From: Marinobacterium weihaiense
Lineage (GTDB): Bacteria > Pseudomonadota > Gammaproteobacteria > Pseudomonadales > Balneatricaceae
DNA: 64,000 nucleotides
Direction: 5' to 3'
NCBI RefSeq assembly: GCF_019061305.1
Contig: NZ_JAHQZT010000001.1
Location: forward strand, 310,001 to 374,000
Below are positions 45,501 through 54,496 of the stretch, in pieces. The position numbers and the translations under genes are program-made. The notes under the pieces were generated by a model. It did not search any database and had not been told where the DNA came from. It saw nothing but the letters and a program-made list of their open reading frames with translations. Each line of letters begins with the position of its first letter. Position 1 is the stretch's first letter.

Positions 45501-45604
45501 TGCTGTTCGGCACTCTGCTGACACTGTTCGTCATCCCCACCGTCTATAGTTACTTTGGTAAACGCAACTTCCGTCAGGTCGAGCCTGATCCTGCATACCG
45601 ATAA
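42548..45604 (+). CDS. RND efflux pump, inner-membrane permease (HAE1 type)
   Basis: 1018 residues, 12 membrane helices in the RND 1+5+1+5 layout with two large periplasmic loops. The proton-relay aspartates are in LVVDDAIVMLENIYRH (helix 4). It starts with the typical LSDISIKRPVLATVMSLLVLL and exports drugs or other amphiphiles with the adjacent adaptor and TolC-like channel. The substrate range cannot be read from sequence. Confidence 0.95.
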   Translation: MILSDISIKRPVLATVMSLLVLLVGLIAYDRLSVREYPKIDVPVVSVETVYPGASASIIESQVTKIIEDSLSGIEGIDFISSISRSEKSQISVTFRLERDPDDAASEVRDRVGRVRGQLPDDIEEPVVAKSEADAQPIIWIALSSDTHTTMEVTDYAENRVKDPLQTVPGVASVMIVGERRYAMRIWLDPQKMAAYRIVPGDIEAALSAQNVEIPAGRIESRDREFTVLAQTDLNTVEEFERVIIRNDNGYPVRVSDIARVEIAPASERNTARFNGDNAVALGVIKQSTANPLDVSAGVREMLEQIDQNLPEGMHAQIGYDSSLFIEESIDSVFTTLWQAGALVVLVIFFFLRNLKATLIPVLTIPLSLIGAFAMMSLLGFSINTLTLLALVLAIGLVVDDAIVMLENIYRHVEAGLDPIQAAFKGAREIGFAVIATTATLVAVFVPVAFSTGRTGKLFTEFALTLAGSVVVSTFIALSLSPMLSSRLLHHEKRHSALFNLIENGLNTISAAYQCLLSRVLRSRLLAVGLLGVSAAGAAYFYQQLPQELAPVEDRGTIMTFSISPEGSSVDYVDRYARQVESIVGQVPEGMYYFGVVGFPSETNSLTFLRLQDWDDRERKQQAITESLTPQLYGGVTGNMSFAMNPPSLGQSIISRPVEFIIKTTADYEQLAIITDQMLARMAQNPGLAQPDTDLKLNKPELVVTLDRDKVSDVGINVNTIGRSLETFMAGRELTRYKQQGEQYDVILQVEDRYRQTPADLTHAYVRGDAGDMIQLANLVRVEESITAKELNHFDKLKAVKIQAMLAPGYSLGEALAFMESSLQDIAPDALYDYAGQSREFKESSNTLQMTFGLALIFIFLVLAAQFESFKNPLIIMLSVPPALAGALLALHYSGGSLSIYSQIGLITLVGLVTKHGILIIEFANQLQDRGTALADAIVEASALRLRPILMTTGATVLGALPLAMAFGAGAESRQQIGWVIVGGMLFGTLLTLFVIPTVYSYFGKRNFRQVEPDPAYR

Positions 45605-45616
45605 GGAAGCACGCAC

Positions 45617-46927
45617 GTGAAAAAAATGAAGCAACAACTCATTCCACTGCTGTTGGCCGGCTCTCTGGCCAGCACCGGCGCACATGCAGGTGCTCTGGCT
45701 GATCTGTATCAGCTGGCACTGGACAACGATCCTCAGCTCAAAGCTGCTGAAGCGACTTATCTGGCAGGGCAGGAAGCTGTCCCCCAGGGCCGTGCCGGAC
45801 TGCTGCCACAGATCAATGCCGGTGCCAGCTACACCCACACGGACAGTGGCGCGCTGGACCAGTCGGCCAAGGACCGAGCCTGGCAGGTATCACTGGTACA
45901 GCCGGTGTTTGATACCACCAAATGGTTCACCTTCCAGAAGAGTAAGGTGATCAGCGAACAGGCTCGACTGCAGTTCGACTTGGCGCAACAGCAGCTGATT
46001 CAGCGCTCGGTCAATGCCTATCTGGGCGTGCTCAACGCCATGAGCGCACTGGAAACCGCCCAGGCCCAGGAGCGCGCCCTGAAGCGTCGTCTAGACCAGG
46101 TCAACGCCCAGTTCGACGTCGGCCTGATTGCTATTACAGATGTCCAGGAAGCCCAGGCGTCATTCGACAATGCGGTGGTGCAGCGCATTGACGCAGAAGG
46201 AGCTCTGGCCAACAGCTATGAAGCCCTGGAGCGCCTGGCCGGCGAGTCGCTGGAGCAGGTTGATCCCCTGCGCGAGGATTACCCCATCGAAGCCCTGTCA
46301 CCTGCCGATCCGGCCGCCTGGCTGGAAAAGGCGCGCAGCGGCAACCTGGCCCTGAAACTCAGCGAACTGGGGGTGGAAACCAGCCGCCGCGATACCCAGA
46401 TTGCCCGTTCGGGCCACCACCCCAAGGTGAATCTGGAAGCGGCCTACGGTTACAGCGAAAACGAATTTCAGCCCACGACCGGGCAGTGGGATGACAACAG
46501 TCAGGTTGCGCTGACCCTGAGCGTACCGTTGTTCTCAGGTGGCGGCACCAGTTCACGCGTACGTGAAGCCGAACAGGGACTCTATGCCGCTCAGTACAAC
46601 CGCGAAGACCAGTACCGTGCTGTCACCGAGCAGACACGCTCGCTGCTGCGCGATCTGCAGACCAGCGTACAAAGTGTGAAGGCGCGACTGCAAAGCATCA
46701 AGTCACGCGAAACCGCCCTGCGTGCCACCGAAGAAGGCTTCAACGTCGGCACCCGCAACGTGGTAGATGTGTTGCAGGCGGAGCAGGCCCTGTACCAGGC
46801 CCGCCTCGACTATGCGACAGCTCGCTTCAACCATGTCTCAACCCTGTTCCAGTTCAAGCTGCAGCTGGGTACCCTGAGCCCGGATGATCTGCTGGCACTG
46901 GACGAATGGCTGGACGCCAGCGCCTGA
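45617..46927 (+). CDS. TolC-family outer-membrane channel
   Basis: 436 residues with a signal peptide cleaved near AHA (about 24). Two structural repeats of TolC type, LADLYQLALDNDPQLKAAEA at the start and EEGFNVGTRNVVDVLQAEQA late on. GTG 45617 has AAGGAAG 7 bases upstream; ATG 45626 is possible. Third component of the efflux operon, followed by a terminator. Confidence 0.94.
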   Translation: MKKMKQQLIPLLLAGSLASTGAHAGALADLYQLALDNDPQLKAAEATYLAGQEAVPQGRAGLLPQINAGASYTHTDSGALDQSAKDRAWQVSLVQPVFDTTKWFTFQKSKVISEQARLQFDLAQQQLIQRSVNAYLGVLNAMSALETAQAQERALKRRLDQVNAQFDVGLIAITDVQEAQASFDNAVVQRIDAEGALANSYEALERLAGESLEQVDPLREDYPIEALSPADPAAWLEKARSGNLALKLSELGVETSRRDTQIARSGHHPKVNLEAAYGYSENEFQPTTGQWDDNSQVALTLSVPLFSGGGTSSRVREAEQGLYAAQYNREDQYRAVTEQTRSLLRDLQTSVQSVKARLQSIKSRETALRATEEGFNVGTRNVVDVLQAEQALYQARLDYATARFNHVSTLFQFKLQLGTLSPDDLLALDEWLDASA

Positions 46928-46932
46928 GCCAC

Positions 46933-46969
46933 AAAAAAAGGCCGGTGAGCTGATTCACCGGCCTTTTTT
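46933..46969. terminator. Bidirectional terminator
   Basis: Stem GGCCGGTGA/TCACCGGCC with A and T tracts on either side, between the convergent TolC-like gene and the minus-strand dcd operon. It can serve both. Confidence 0.9.
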
Positions 46970-46991
46970 CATATCCTGATCGAAACGGGGT

Positions 46992-47783
46992 TCAATGCAG
47001 GGTCGGGCTGTCCTCGTCCGAATCCGGAACAATCAACTGGCCCGAACCATCCATGGCCAAAGCGCCCTGTTCCTGTGCCAGCTCCAGCAACTGCTGCAGC
47101 AGCATTTCGGTCAGGTGGGCACTGATGATCAGGCCTGCGGGCGGATCGCCCTCGAACAGCTCCTCGTCCACCAGATCGTCGGCCCTCAGCCCCAGCAGCA
47201 GCGGATTTTCGACAATCAGCGGCGCCAGATCATTCGGTGCAAACACCACATAATCGGACGACACCTGCAGGGCCAATTGGTAAGCATCATGGGCTGCCTC
47301 AGACAGCTGCTTCAGGTAGGCTTTTTCAGCCGCGTTGAACAGCACGCTCAGCTGGCTGGTGCCACCGGACAGATCGGGGCCCCCTTCTACATCGCTGTAA
47401 TCAATGCTTTTCACGGCCGGGACGTTATCCAGCTCCCAAGCATCCACGAGAATGCGATCCTCACTATCGACCTCCAGCCATTCACGGTTGACTGCAACTG
47501 CCAATAGCCCCTCCAGAGCGGCCGCACAGATATTACTGGTGACGATAACGCCGACGCTGGGATTATCCACCTCGGCCGGGTCTTCCACCAGCTGGCTGGC
47601 ACGTGCCGACAGCAGCTTCGGATCATCAGCAATCAGCTCCGCCAGTGCCCTCGGGGGGAGGTTGAGTTTCTGCTGACACACCCGGTGAGCCGTGATATAC
47701 GGTTCATGCTGACCGGTGTCCTGCATCACGCGCACGTATTCCTGGCGCAGCTGATCCATCATTTCTGCCAAACGCTGACTCAT
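46992..47783 (-). CDS. Uncharacterised protein with an internal duplication
   Basis: 263 residues from ATG 47783 (GAAGAGG 5 bases upstream; GTG 47801 is less likely). Cytoplasmic, acidic, no known domain. Two halves resemble each other: about residues 52-120 (ALAELIADDPKLLSARASQL, VGVIVTSNICAAALEGLL) and about 185-255 (DLAPLIVENPLLLGLRADDL, AGLIISAHLTEMLLQQLL). It is the last gene after dcd and a second unknown gene, with gaps of about 21-24 bases, so probably one operon. Confidence 0.75.
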   Translation of the reverse strand: MSQRLAEMMDQLRQEYVRVMQDTGQHEPYITAHRVCQQKLNLPPRALAELIADDPKLLSARASQLVEDPAEVDNPSVGVIVTSNICAAALEGLLAVAVNREWLEVDSEDRILVDAWELDNVPAVKSIDYSDVEGGPDLSGGTSQLSVLFNAAEKAYLKQLSEAAHDAYQLALQVSSDYVVFAPNDLAPLIVENPLLLGLRADDLVDEELFEGDPPAGLIISAHLTEMLLQQLLELAQEQGALAMDGSGQLIVPDSDEDSPTLH

Positions 47784-47807
47784 ATCGGCCTCTTCAGTCA
47801 CGGCGGT

Positions 47808-48455
47808 TCAGTGAATCGTAATGCCGACCGGCTTCACGTCGTCTTTCATTTGATCGAAGGCGACACGCAGTTGCTGCAACGGGATCAAACCGAAGTCGAT
47901 TGGATCCTGCGGCAGCTCACACCAGTCCAGCGCCCAAACACGCGTCATCAACTCGTACTCGCCAATCAGCGCATCCAGAAAAATCATCACCGCTTCAACG
48001 CGCGGGTCCATTTCCAGAATCTTGGGCGCATCCTGCAGGTACACGGCCAGTTGCATCTTGCCGTTGATCACTCGCAATGAACACCAGAACTCTTCAATGT
48101 CGCACAGCTCTTCGCCCAAGTTCACACAAGAGGGAATCGGATCGTAGCGGTGGTTGAAAGCCCTGAAGGAAATTCCGCTCAGCTCCGGCGCAGCCCCCAC
48201 CACGCTAAGCACGGCATGGATGGATTCAGGATAGCCGTCACAGCCGAAGATCATCTCGACCGGGCCTTCTTCGTGCTCCCGTTCGAAATGAAACGTCAGG
48301 TTGCGGTCGATTTTCTGCAGACTGTCACGATAGGTCGTCAGCAGGCCCTCGGCGTCAAAGTGCATCTCCTGCTGGCTTTGCAGCAGTTGGTCGAGAGTAC
48401 GTTCGATCTGTTGCCAGAACGCCTCGATCCGTTTCAGATCAGGTTTGAAATTCAT
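47808..48455 (-). CDS. Uncharacterised cytoplasmic protein
   Basis: 215 residues from ATG 48455 (GGTGGG just upstream). No signal or membrane segment, no recognised domain; mixed alpha/beta with several Trp and Cys residues (PIPSCVNLGEELCDIEEFWC). It lies between dcd and the duplicated-domain gene with tight spacing, implying co-expression with both. Confidence 0.75.
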   Translation of the reverse strand: MNFKPDLKRIEAFWQQIERTLDQLLQSQQEMHFDAEGLLTTYRDSLQKIDRNLTFHFEREHEEGPVEMIFGCDGYPESIHAVLSVVGAAPELSGISFRAFNHRYDPIPSCVNLGEELCDIEEFWCSLRVINGKMQLAVYLQDAPKILEMDPRVEAVMIFLDALIGEYELMTRVWALDWCELPQDPIDFGLIPLQQLRVAFDQMKDDVKPVGITIH

Positions 48456-48476
48456 GCCCACCCAGTATCAAAAGTA

Positions 48477-49043
48477 TCAGGTTCGCGGAACAACAACACC
48501 GGTCTGTCCCTGGTATTTGCCGTTGCGGTCACGATAGGAAGTTTCGCAGACGTCATCCGCACCCAAAAACAGCATCTGTGCCACACCCTCATGGGCATAA
48601 ATGCGCGCAGGCAGTGGCGTCGTGTTGGAGAACTCCAGCGTCACGTGGCCCTCCCACTCGGGTTCCAACGGTGTGACGTTCACGATGATGCCACAGCGTG
48701 CATAGGTGCTTTTACCCAGGCAGATGGTCAGCACATCACGCGGAATACGGAAGTATTCGACGGTACGCGCCAGAGCAAAGGAGTTGGGCGGAATGATGCA
48801 GACATCAGATTTCACATCGACAAAGCTGTCCGGGTCGAAGTGCTTGGGATCAACGATGGACGAGTTAATGTTGGTGAAAATCTTGAATTCGTCCGCACAA
48901 CGCACATCGTATCCGTAACTGGACGTTCCGTATGACACGATCGGCTGATCGTTGGCCCGACGTACCTGACCGGGCTCGAACGGCTCGATCATTCCATGCT
49001 CATCCGCCATGCGACGAATCCAGCGATCTGACTTTATACCCAT
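48477..49043 (-). CDS. dcd: dCTP deaminase
   Basis: Deaminates dCTP to dUTP, the main route to dTTP in Gram-negative bacteria. 188 residues, the usual length. Family motifs: [17 protein letters not shown], the [20 protein letters not shown] active-site segment, and the C-terminal lid [12 protein letters not shown]. It lies downstream of apbC, a common neighbour, but behind a terminator. Confidence 0.96.
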   Translation of the reverse strand: MGIKSDRWIRRMADEHGMIEPFEPGQVRRANDQPIVSYGTSSYGYDVRCADEFKIFTNINSSIVDPKHFDPDSFVDVKSDVCIIPPNSFALARTVEYFRIPRDVLTICLGKSTYARCGIIVNVTPLEPEWEGHVTLEFSNTTPLPARIYAHEGVAQMLFLGADDVCETSYRDRNGKYQGQTGVVVPRT

Positions 49044-49118
49044 AACACTCTATCTACCTGAAAAAACAGTCCTGAAAACAGTTCAGCAACGTAACAGCGC
49101 ATTCTAACCGTTTTGCAC

Positions 49119-49152
49119 AAAAAAAACCGCCCCGACCAAGGGCCGGGGCGGA
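49119..49152 (-). terminator. Terminator after apbC
   Basis: Stem CCGCCCCG/CGGGGCGG with a T run leftward (eight As on the plus strand), 18 bases after the apbC stop. Confidence 0.9.
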
Positions 49153-49169
49153 AATATCATCTCGCTGTA

Positions 49170-50267
49170 CTAATCCAATTCGACCGCAATGTTGGGTATG
49201 GAGTTCCCGCCGGTTGCACATTTTTCTGCCAGGGCCGCGCTGACACGCCGGGCAATCGCTCTATAGCGTTCAGCATGGGCGCTGTCCGGCTCGGCAATCA
49301 CCGTTGGCCGACCGGCATCCGTCTGCTCCCGAATCGCCAGCGCCAGCGGCAACTGACCCAGCAGTTCGGTGTGATAATCATCCGCGATGCGCTCGCCACC
49401 CCCGGCGCCGAACAGCGCCTCTTCATGGCCGCATTGACTGCAGATGTGCACGCTCATATTCTCCACTACACCCAGCACGGGGATATCAACCTTGCGGAAC
49501 ATCTCGATACCCTTTTTGGCATCCAGCAATGCGATATCCTGAGGCGTGGTGACTACAACCGCTGCACTGACCGGCACACGCTGCGCCAATGTCAACTGGA
49601 TGTCACCGGTGCCGGGCGGCATGTCGATCAACAGGTAATCCAGATCCTGCCACAGCGTTTGGTTCAGCAATTGCTGCATGGCACCACTGACCATGGGGCC
49701 ACGCCAGACCATGGGCGTGTTTTCGTCCACCAGATAGCTCATCGACATGGATTGAATACCGTGTCGTTCGATCGGACGAAAGTATTTTTCTTCTGCGGTT
49801 TCCGGTCGCTCGCCTTCCAATACCCCCAGCATCATGCCTTGGCTGGGGCCGTAAATATCGGCATCCAGTATGCCAACACGGGCACCCTCGGCCGCCAGTG
49901 CCAGCGCCAGGTTGACCGTGGTGGTCGACTTGCCGACCCCGCCCTTGCCGGAAGCAACAGCGATGATGTTCTTGACCCCGGCCAATCCGGAAAGCTTTTT
50001 GGGGCTGGGGTGCGCATCGATCTGCTGCTCGATCACCAAACTGATGGCTCGCCCTTCAGCCAGCGGTGCCAGCGCATCTTTCAGCGCCTGCTTGATGTCA
50101 GCGTGGCGCGTGGCGCAGGCGTGCTTGCACTGAATGCGCAGTTCAATGCCGGTCTCGCTGACTTCGACGGCCTGCACGGCACCGGCCGCCGGCAGTGATT
50201 GCTTCAGATCCGGGTCGATATAGGCCGCCAGGGCCGTTTCAACCTGCTCTCGGGATAACGCTGTCAC
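49170..50267 (-). CDS. apbC: Iron-sulfur cluster carrier ATPase ApbC/Mrp
   Basis: 365 residues from GTG 50267, which has GAAGGAGG 4 bases upstream; the longer open frame runs into the next gene. N-terminal MIP18/DUF59 domain (1-85), then a deviant Walker A GKGGVGKSTTTVNLALAL (about 107) and DADIYGPSQ. A C-terminal CSQCG pair binds the Fe-S cluster. It loads Fe-S clusters onto apoproteins in the cytoplasm. Confidence 0.95.
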   Translation of the reverse strand: MTALSREQVETALAAYIDPDLKQSLPAAGAVQAVEVSETGIELRIQCKHACATRHADIKQALKDALAPLAEGRAISLVIEQQIDAHPSPKKLSGLAGVKNIIAVASGKGGVGKSTTTVNLALALAAEGARVGILDADIYGPSQGMMLGVLEGERPETAEEKYFRPIERHGIQSMSMSYLVDENTPMVWRGPMVSGAMQQLLNQTLWQDLDYLLIDMPPGTGDIQLTLAQRVPVSAAVVVTTPQDIALLDAKKGIEMFRKVDIPVLGVVENMSVHICSQCGHEEALFGAGGGERIADDYHTELLGQLPLALAIREQTDAGRPTVIAEPDSAHAERYRAIARRVSAALAEKCATGGNSIPNIAVELD

Positions 50268-50322
50268 TGAGCCTCCTTCATTGCCTGTGACGGCAATAAT
50301 AACCAACTGGATTACTGGGACA

Positions 50323-53300
50323 TTATGCCCCAGTTTCCCCAACCAGATCCAGCGCCAGCCGTTTTGCAGCCGCCAGGTCAGTCTTGCCACTGCCCAACAC
50401 CGGAATCTGTTCGACCTTTATCACCTGAGCGGGGCGGTACAGTGCCGGCACATCCGCCTTGCGCAGCCGGGACTGCACGTCTTCCGCATCTTCCTCGACC
50501 AGTAGCACGATCCGCTCGCCCTTCTTGTCATCCGGCACCGCGACGGCGGCCAGACGCTGCTCCTCATAGCCAAGACCACGCCCCAGCGCCGTTTCCACAG
50601 CGGACAGCGACAGCATTTCACCGCCCACTTTGGCAAAGCGGGAATATCGGTCCACGATGGTCAGGAAGCCGTCCTCATCCAGGTGGCCCTTGTCACCGGT
50701 CTTGTACCAGCGCAACCCATCCTGTTCGACAACCACTTCAGCGGTTTTTTCAGGGTTGTTCAGATACCCCTTCATGATCTGGCTGCCCCCGAGCAGAATC
50801 AGGCCATCTTCTCCGATCGGCAGCGGCTCAAGCGTATCTGGATCGACGATGCGGAACATGGAACCCGGCAGTGCCATGCCCACCGTGCCCTGACGCTCAC
50901 CCACCTGTACGTTCCAGAAGCGGGTATCCAGGTAGTCCGGCAGATTCACACCGGCCACCGGCGTGGTCTCGGTACAGCCATAGCCTTCCAGCACCGGCAC
51001 CTTGAAACGTGCTTCAAAACCGGTCTTGATAGTAGGCGAGAGTTTCTCGGCACCGGCCACCACCACGCGTAAGCTGTCGAACATCAGCGGATGCAGACGC
51101 TTGTTGCGCATGTAAATGCCCAGGAAGGTGCTGGTGCCGCACAGAATCGTGGCTCGGTAACGCGCCGCCGCCTTGCCGATATTGGCCGCATCCATGGGGT
51201 CGGGGTGGCACACCAGTGGAATGCCTTCCACCAGCGGCAGCATGCAGGTAACCGTCAGACCGAAGGCATGAAACAGCGGCAACGTCGCCAGAATGCAGTC
51301 ATCGTTTTGAACGTTCAGCACCGCCGAAATCTGTTTCAGGTTGGCCATCATATTGCGATGACTCAACATCACCCCCTTGGGTGCACCTTCACTGCCGGAT
51401 GAAAACAGAATGGCCGCTGTATCATCAAGCCCGCCCTTGCCGGCATAGAGCCACTGCAACACCGGCCGCGGCAGCAACACCGACTGCATCAGCGTCAGGA
51501 CTGATTCGGTCTTGCCAATACCTTCCTTGACCGCTTCCAGCTTGACCACCGTTACCCGGGACAGCAACTCCTCGAGCTGCACGCCGCGCTGCTCCAGCTT
51601 TTTCAGGAAGCGCTCCGAAGTCACCAGGGTCTTCACGCCCGCCTGTTCCAAGGCACTGATCAAGGCCGATTCAGGTGCCGTGTAATTGAGATTAACCACC
51701 GTTTTGCCTGCCATCAGCGCCGCCATGTTGGCAATCGCCCCCCCGGCCGCCGTCGGCAACAGCATGCCCAGATTCTGCCCTTGCAGACGCTTCAAACGAC
51801 GGCTGAACAGGATGCTGGCGGTCAGCAGACGACGGTGATTCAGCACCGGACCATTCAGGTCGGTCAAGGCCCAGTCCGTCGGCGCACTCTTGGCGGTGCG
51901 GATGAAGGCCGCCGGCAGGGTTTCCAGAGTGTCGGTGTATTCGTTCCAGGCCCGTACCGACAGCTCGACCACCGCCTGCTTGACCGCTTCGGCACGAGAT
52001 TCCAGTGGCAGCGGCGTGCCGAAGGAGACAATGACGTCACGACGAATCCCCTGACTGGCAATGGCCTGCAGGCGTTCGCTGGAGCGAGAGAAACGGCTGC
52101 CCCACAGTCCGCGCAGATAGAACGGTACGATACGGACTGCCGGCAAGGTTTCATCCTCACCAACCTGTGCGATACGTTCGAAGCCGCGCTTGAATTCACC
52201 CAGCTGCCCACTGTAGCTGATGGCACCTTCAGGGAAGAGACAGACCACCTTGCCGTCGGCCAGCAACTGACGCACCTGTTTCATGGCACTGCGGCTACCA
52301 CCGGTGGAGATCGGAATGACACCATAGAGATCCAGAAACCAGCGTAGATACCAGCGTTCGTAAATGGAACGTTCCATGACAAAATGGATATGGCGCGGGC
52401 AGGCCATTTGGACCATGGCCCAGTCCAGCCAGCTGATATGGTTACCCAGCAGGAGCACGCCTTCACCACTGGCCGGCAGATGCTCAAAGCCCTGCACCTT
52501 GAGGTTGTAGCGGCGTCGAACCAGCGCCGACACCAGCAGACGAATCAGTGCCTGGGGCAGCACCAGGACCGCAAAGCACGCACCGGCCACACCGACGGCA
52601 CCGAGCAACCAGAGCAGATTCAGAGACGGAATCGATACCAGAGCACTGCCGACGGTCAGGATCAGGAAGGCCAGCATGCCGAGATTCTGCACGAAATTGT
52701 TGCCCGCCAGCACACGCCCCAAGCGCACTTCGGGGGCGTTGAACTGAATCAGCGCGTTGAGCGGTATGGTCATCAATGCACCGCTGACGCCGATCAGCAG
52801 AAAGGCAACAGCACTGAGCCAGATGGAATCCAGCGTCGGCAGCATGAGCAGACCGGCCGCCACCCCCACGGCACCGAGGGGAATCAGCCCGGCATTGATG
52901 AAATGACGCGACAACCGAGCCGCCAGCACCGACCCCAGCAGAATACCGATGCCCGCCATGGCCATCACGCTTTGAATCACGAAGGTATTATTCTGCTGCA
53001 AATGCGCTTCGGCGTAGGCCGGAAACACGGCCAGCATCACCTGGCTGACCGACCAGAACAGGGTCAAGCCAATGATGGACAGCAGGATAACGCGTGGCTC
53101 CCCCAGTGCTCGCAGGTTGCGCTTGAGGCTACGCCCGGTGAGGTAATCCTGCATGTCGAAGTGCTGAGTGCAGTCGGTTGTGCTCAACGCGGGCAAGCGA
53201 TAGGCCAGCACCAGCTCGATCAGTGCACCGCCTACCAACAGCCAGCCCAACGGCGCCACTTCGGTCAGGATACCGGTTGTTGTCATGCTTTCCAGGCCGG

Positions 53301-53799
53301 CTACACGCCATTCGAACAGCGCCGAGAACGCCACAATGCCGCCCAGAATCGCCACCATGGTGGTCGCCTGAATCCAGCCATTGCCCTCGCTCAGGCGTTC
53401 GTTACCCACCAGCTCGCGAATGAAACCGTACTTGGCCGGTGAATAGAGTGCACTTTGCAAGGCCAATACGAATGTAAGTGCAAACGCCGGAATAAACCAT
53501 CCCAGGTAGTAACAGCCGGTAATGGCCAGCGTTACTGCAACGGCTACCCAGGCCGAAACACGCATGACGCGGTGCTTGGGGTACTTGTCGGATAAAAATC
53601 CAGCCGGTGTAAACAGCAGGATGAACGGCAGCAGGATCAGGCCGTTAACCACGGCGGTGAGCAGAATCTGGGTATCGCCGTCATACACCTTGAACAGGGT
53701 ATTTTGAATCGTGATCTTGTGCCCCAAATCCACGAAGGCATTGATGAAGGCAATGGCCACGAAGGCCACAAAGCCTCGCAACCTGAGCAATTCAAGCAT
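50323..53799 (-). CDS. LplT-Aas fusion: lysophospholipid transporter / acyltransferase / acyl-ACP synthetase
   Basis: 1158 residues combining three activities. 1-410: an MFS transporter of the LplT type. About 430-620: a PlsC acyltransferase with NHISWLDWAM (HX4D) and FPEGAISYSG. About 660-1150: an AMP-binding acyl-ACP/CoA synthetase with SSGSEGAPKGVMLSH, GYGCTETTP and KTGDKG. In E. coli the transporter and the Aas enzyme are separate adjacent genes; together they flip lysophosphatidylethanolamine inward and re-acylate it. The start overlaps the TetR stop by 8 bases. Confidence 0.93.
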   Translation of the reverse strand: MLELLRLRGFVAFVAIAFINAFVDLGHKITIQNTLFKVYDGDTQILLTAVVNGLILLPFILLFTPAGFLSDKYPKHRVMRVSAWVAVAVTLAITGCYYLGWFIPAFALTFVLALQSALYSPAKYGFIRELVGNERLSEGNGWIQATTMVAILGGIVAFSALFEWRVAGLESMTTTGILTEVAPLGWLLVGGALIELVLAYRLPALSTTDCTQHFDMQDYLTGRSLKRNLRALGEPRVILLSIIGLTLFWSVSQVMLAVFPAYAEAHLQQNNTFVIQSVMAMAGIGILLGSVLAARLSRHFINAGLIPLGAVGVAAGLLMLPTLDSIWLSAVAFLLIGVSGALMTIPLNALIQFNAPEVRLGRVLAGNNFVQNLGMLAFLILTVGSALVSIPSLNLLWLLGAVGVAGACFAVLVLPQALIRLLVSALVRRRYNLKVQGFEHLPASGEGVLLLGNHISWLDWAMVQMACPRHIHFVMERSIYERWYLRWFLDLYGVIPISTGGSRSAMKQVRQLLADGKVVCLFPEGAISYSGQLGEFKRGFERIAQVGEDETLPAVRIVPFYLRGLWGSRFSRSSERLQAIASQGIRRDVIVSFGTPLPLESRAEAVKQAVVELSVRAWNEYTDTLETLPAAFIRTAKSAPTDWALTDLNGPVLNHRRLLTASILFSRRLKRLQGQNLGMLLPTAAGGAIANMAALMAGKTVVNLNYTAPESALISALEQAGVKTLVTSERFLKKLEQRGVQLEELLSRVTVVKLEAVKEGIGKTESVLTLMQSVLLPRPVLQWLYAGKGGLDDTAAILFSSGSEGAPKGVMLSHRNMMANLKQISAVLNVQNDDCILATLPLFHAFGLTVTCMLPLVEGIPLVCHPDPMDAANIGKAAARYRATILCGTSTFLGIYMRNKRLHPLMFDSLRVVVAGAEKLSPTIKTGFEARFKVPVLEGYGCTETTPVAGVNLPDYLDTRFWNVQVGERQGTVGMALPGSMFRIVDPDTLEPLPIGEDGLILLGGSQIMKGYLNNPEKTAEVVVEQDGLRWYKTGDKGHLDEDGFLTIVDRYSRFAKVGGEMLSLSAVETALGRGLGYEEQRLAAVAVPDDKKGERIVLLVEEDAEDVQSRLRKADVPALYRPAQVIKVEQIPVLGSGKTDLAAAKRLALDLVGETGA

Positions 53800-54400
53800 G
53801 ATGTGACTCCTTGTCCCAGCCTGCCAGCAGGCTATCGATCAGATGAATGCGAATGTCTTCAGCCGTCATTGCATCAGGCAAAAACAGCTTGTTGCTGTGT
53901 TCCAGTTGCGTCAGGCCATGGATGCCGCTCCACAGGATACGGCTGCGCAACTGACGCTCATGCCGATCAATCCGGGGATACAAGCGCGCAAGGCAGCCAT
54001 CGATGTGTTCAAACAGCCCGCCAATACGGGTACTCAGTTGGTCAGGCAGCGGATTATCCGTGTTGGAGCGGTGCTCGAACAGCAGCCGCCAGCGTTCGGG
54101 GTACTGTTCGGCAAATGCCTGATAGATCCGGGCACAACCCTGAAGGCAAGCTACCGGGTCGGTTTCATCCACCTCCTTGATAGCCGCCATCAGGCAGGAC
54201 AGCGTGCGTTCATTCAACTGCCAGCACAGGTCATCCAGGTTACTGAACAGGGTATATAGTGCACCCACCGAATAGCCGATAGCCGTTGCGACCTTGCGAG
54301 TGCTCAGGCCTGCCAACCCTTCCTGTGCGATGATGCGCTCGGCACTGGCCAGTGCCATTTCTCTCAGCTCTTCACGGGTATGATCGTTACGACGCGCCAT
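53792..54400 (-). CDS. TetR-family regulator of the LplT-Aas gene
   Basis: 202 residues. N-terminal HTH: ALASAERIIAQEGLAGLSTR followed by ATAIGYSVGALYTLFSNLDD. The C-terminal part matches TetR regulators with a WHG-type ligand domain. AAAGGAGGG precedes the ATG. It is co-transcribed with the fusion gene, and two palindromes in its promoter make autoregulation likely. By analogy with FabR/DesT-like regulators it may sense acyl groups; that is inference. Confidence 0.9.
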   Translation of the reverse strand: MARRNDHTREELREMALASAERIIAQEGLAGLSTRKVATAIGYSVGALYTLFSNLDDLCWQLNERTLSCLMAAIKEVDETDPVACLQGCARIYQAFAEQYPERWRLLFEHRSNTDNPLPDQLSTRIGGLFEHIDGCLARLYPRIDRHERQLRSRILWSGIHGLTQLEHSNKLFLPDAMTAEDIRIHLIDSLLAGWDKESHHA

Positions 54401-54415
54401 GCCTGCCCTCCTTTT

Positions 54416-54491
54416 TGAACACTGTTCAATTAATGCCGAAAAATATAGAGAGGTGCCGGCAAGGAGTCAAGGTGATTTTGAACAGCGTTCA
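54416..54491 (-). promoter_or_regulatory. Promoter and paired operators of the tetR-LplT-Aas operon
   Basis: -35 TTGACT (54470-54465), 17-bp spacer, -10 TATATT (54447-54442). Perfect palindrome TGAACACTGTTCA at 54416-54428 sits just downstream of the -10, and TGAACAGCGTTCA at 54479-54491 just upstream of the -35. Two sites 63 bp apart flank the promoter. Confidence 0.8.
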
Positions 54492-54496
54492 GTATA

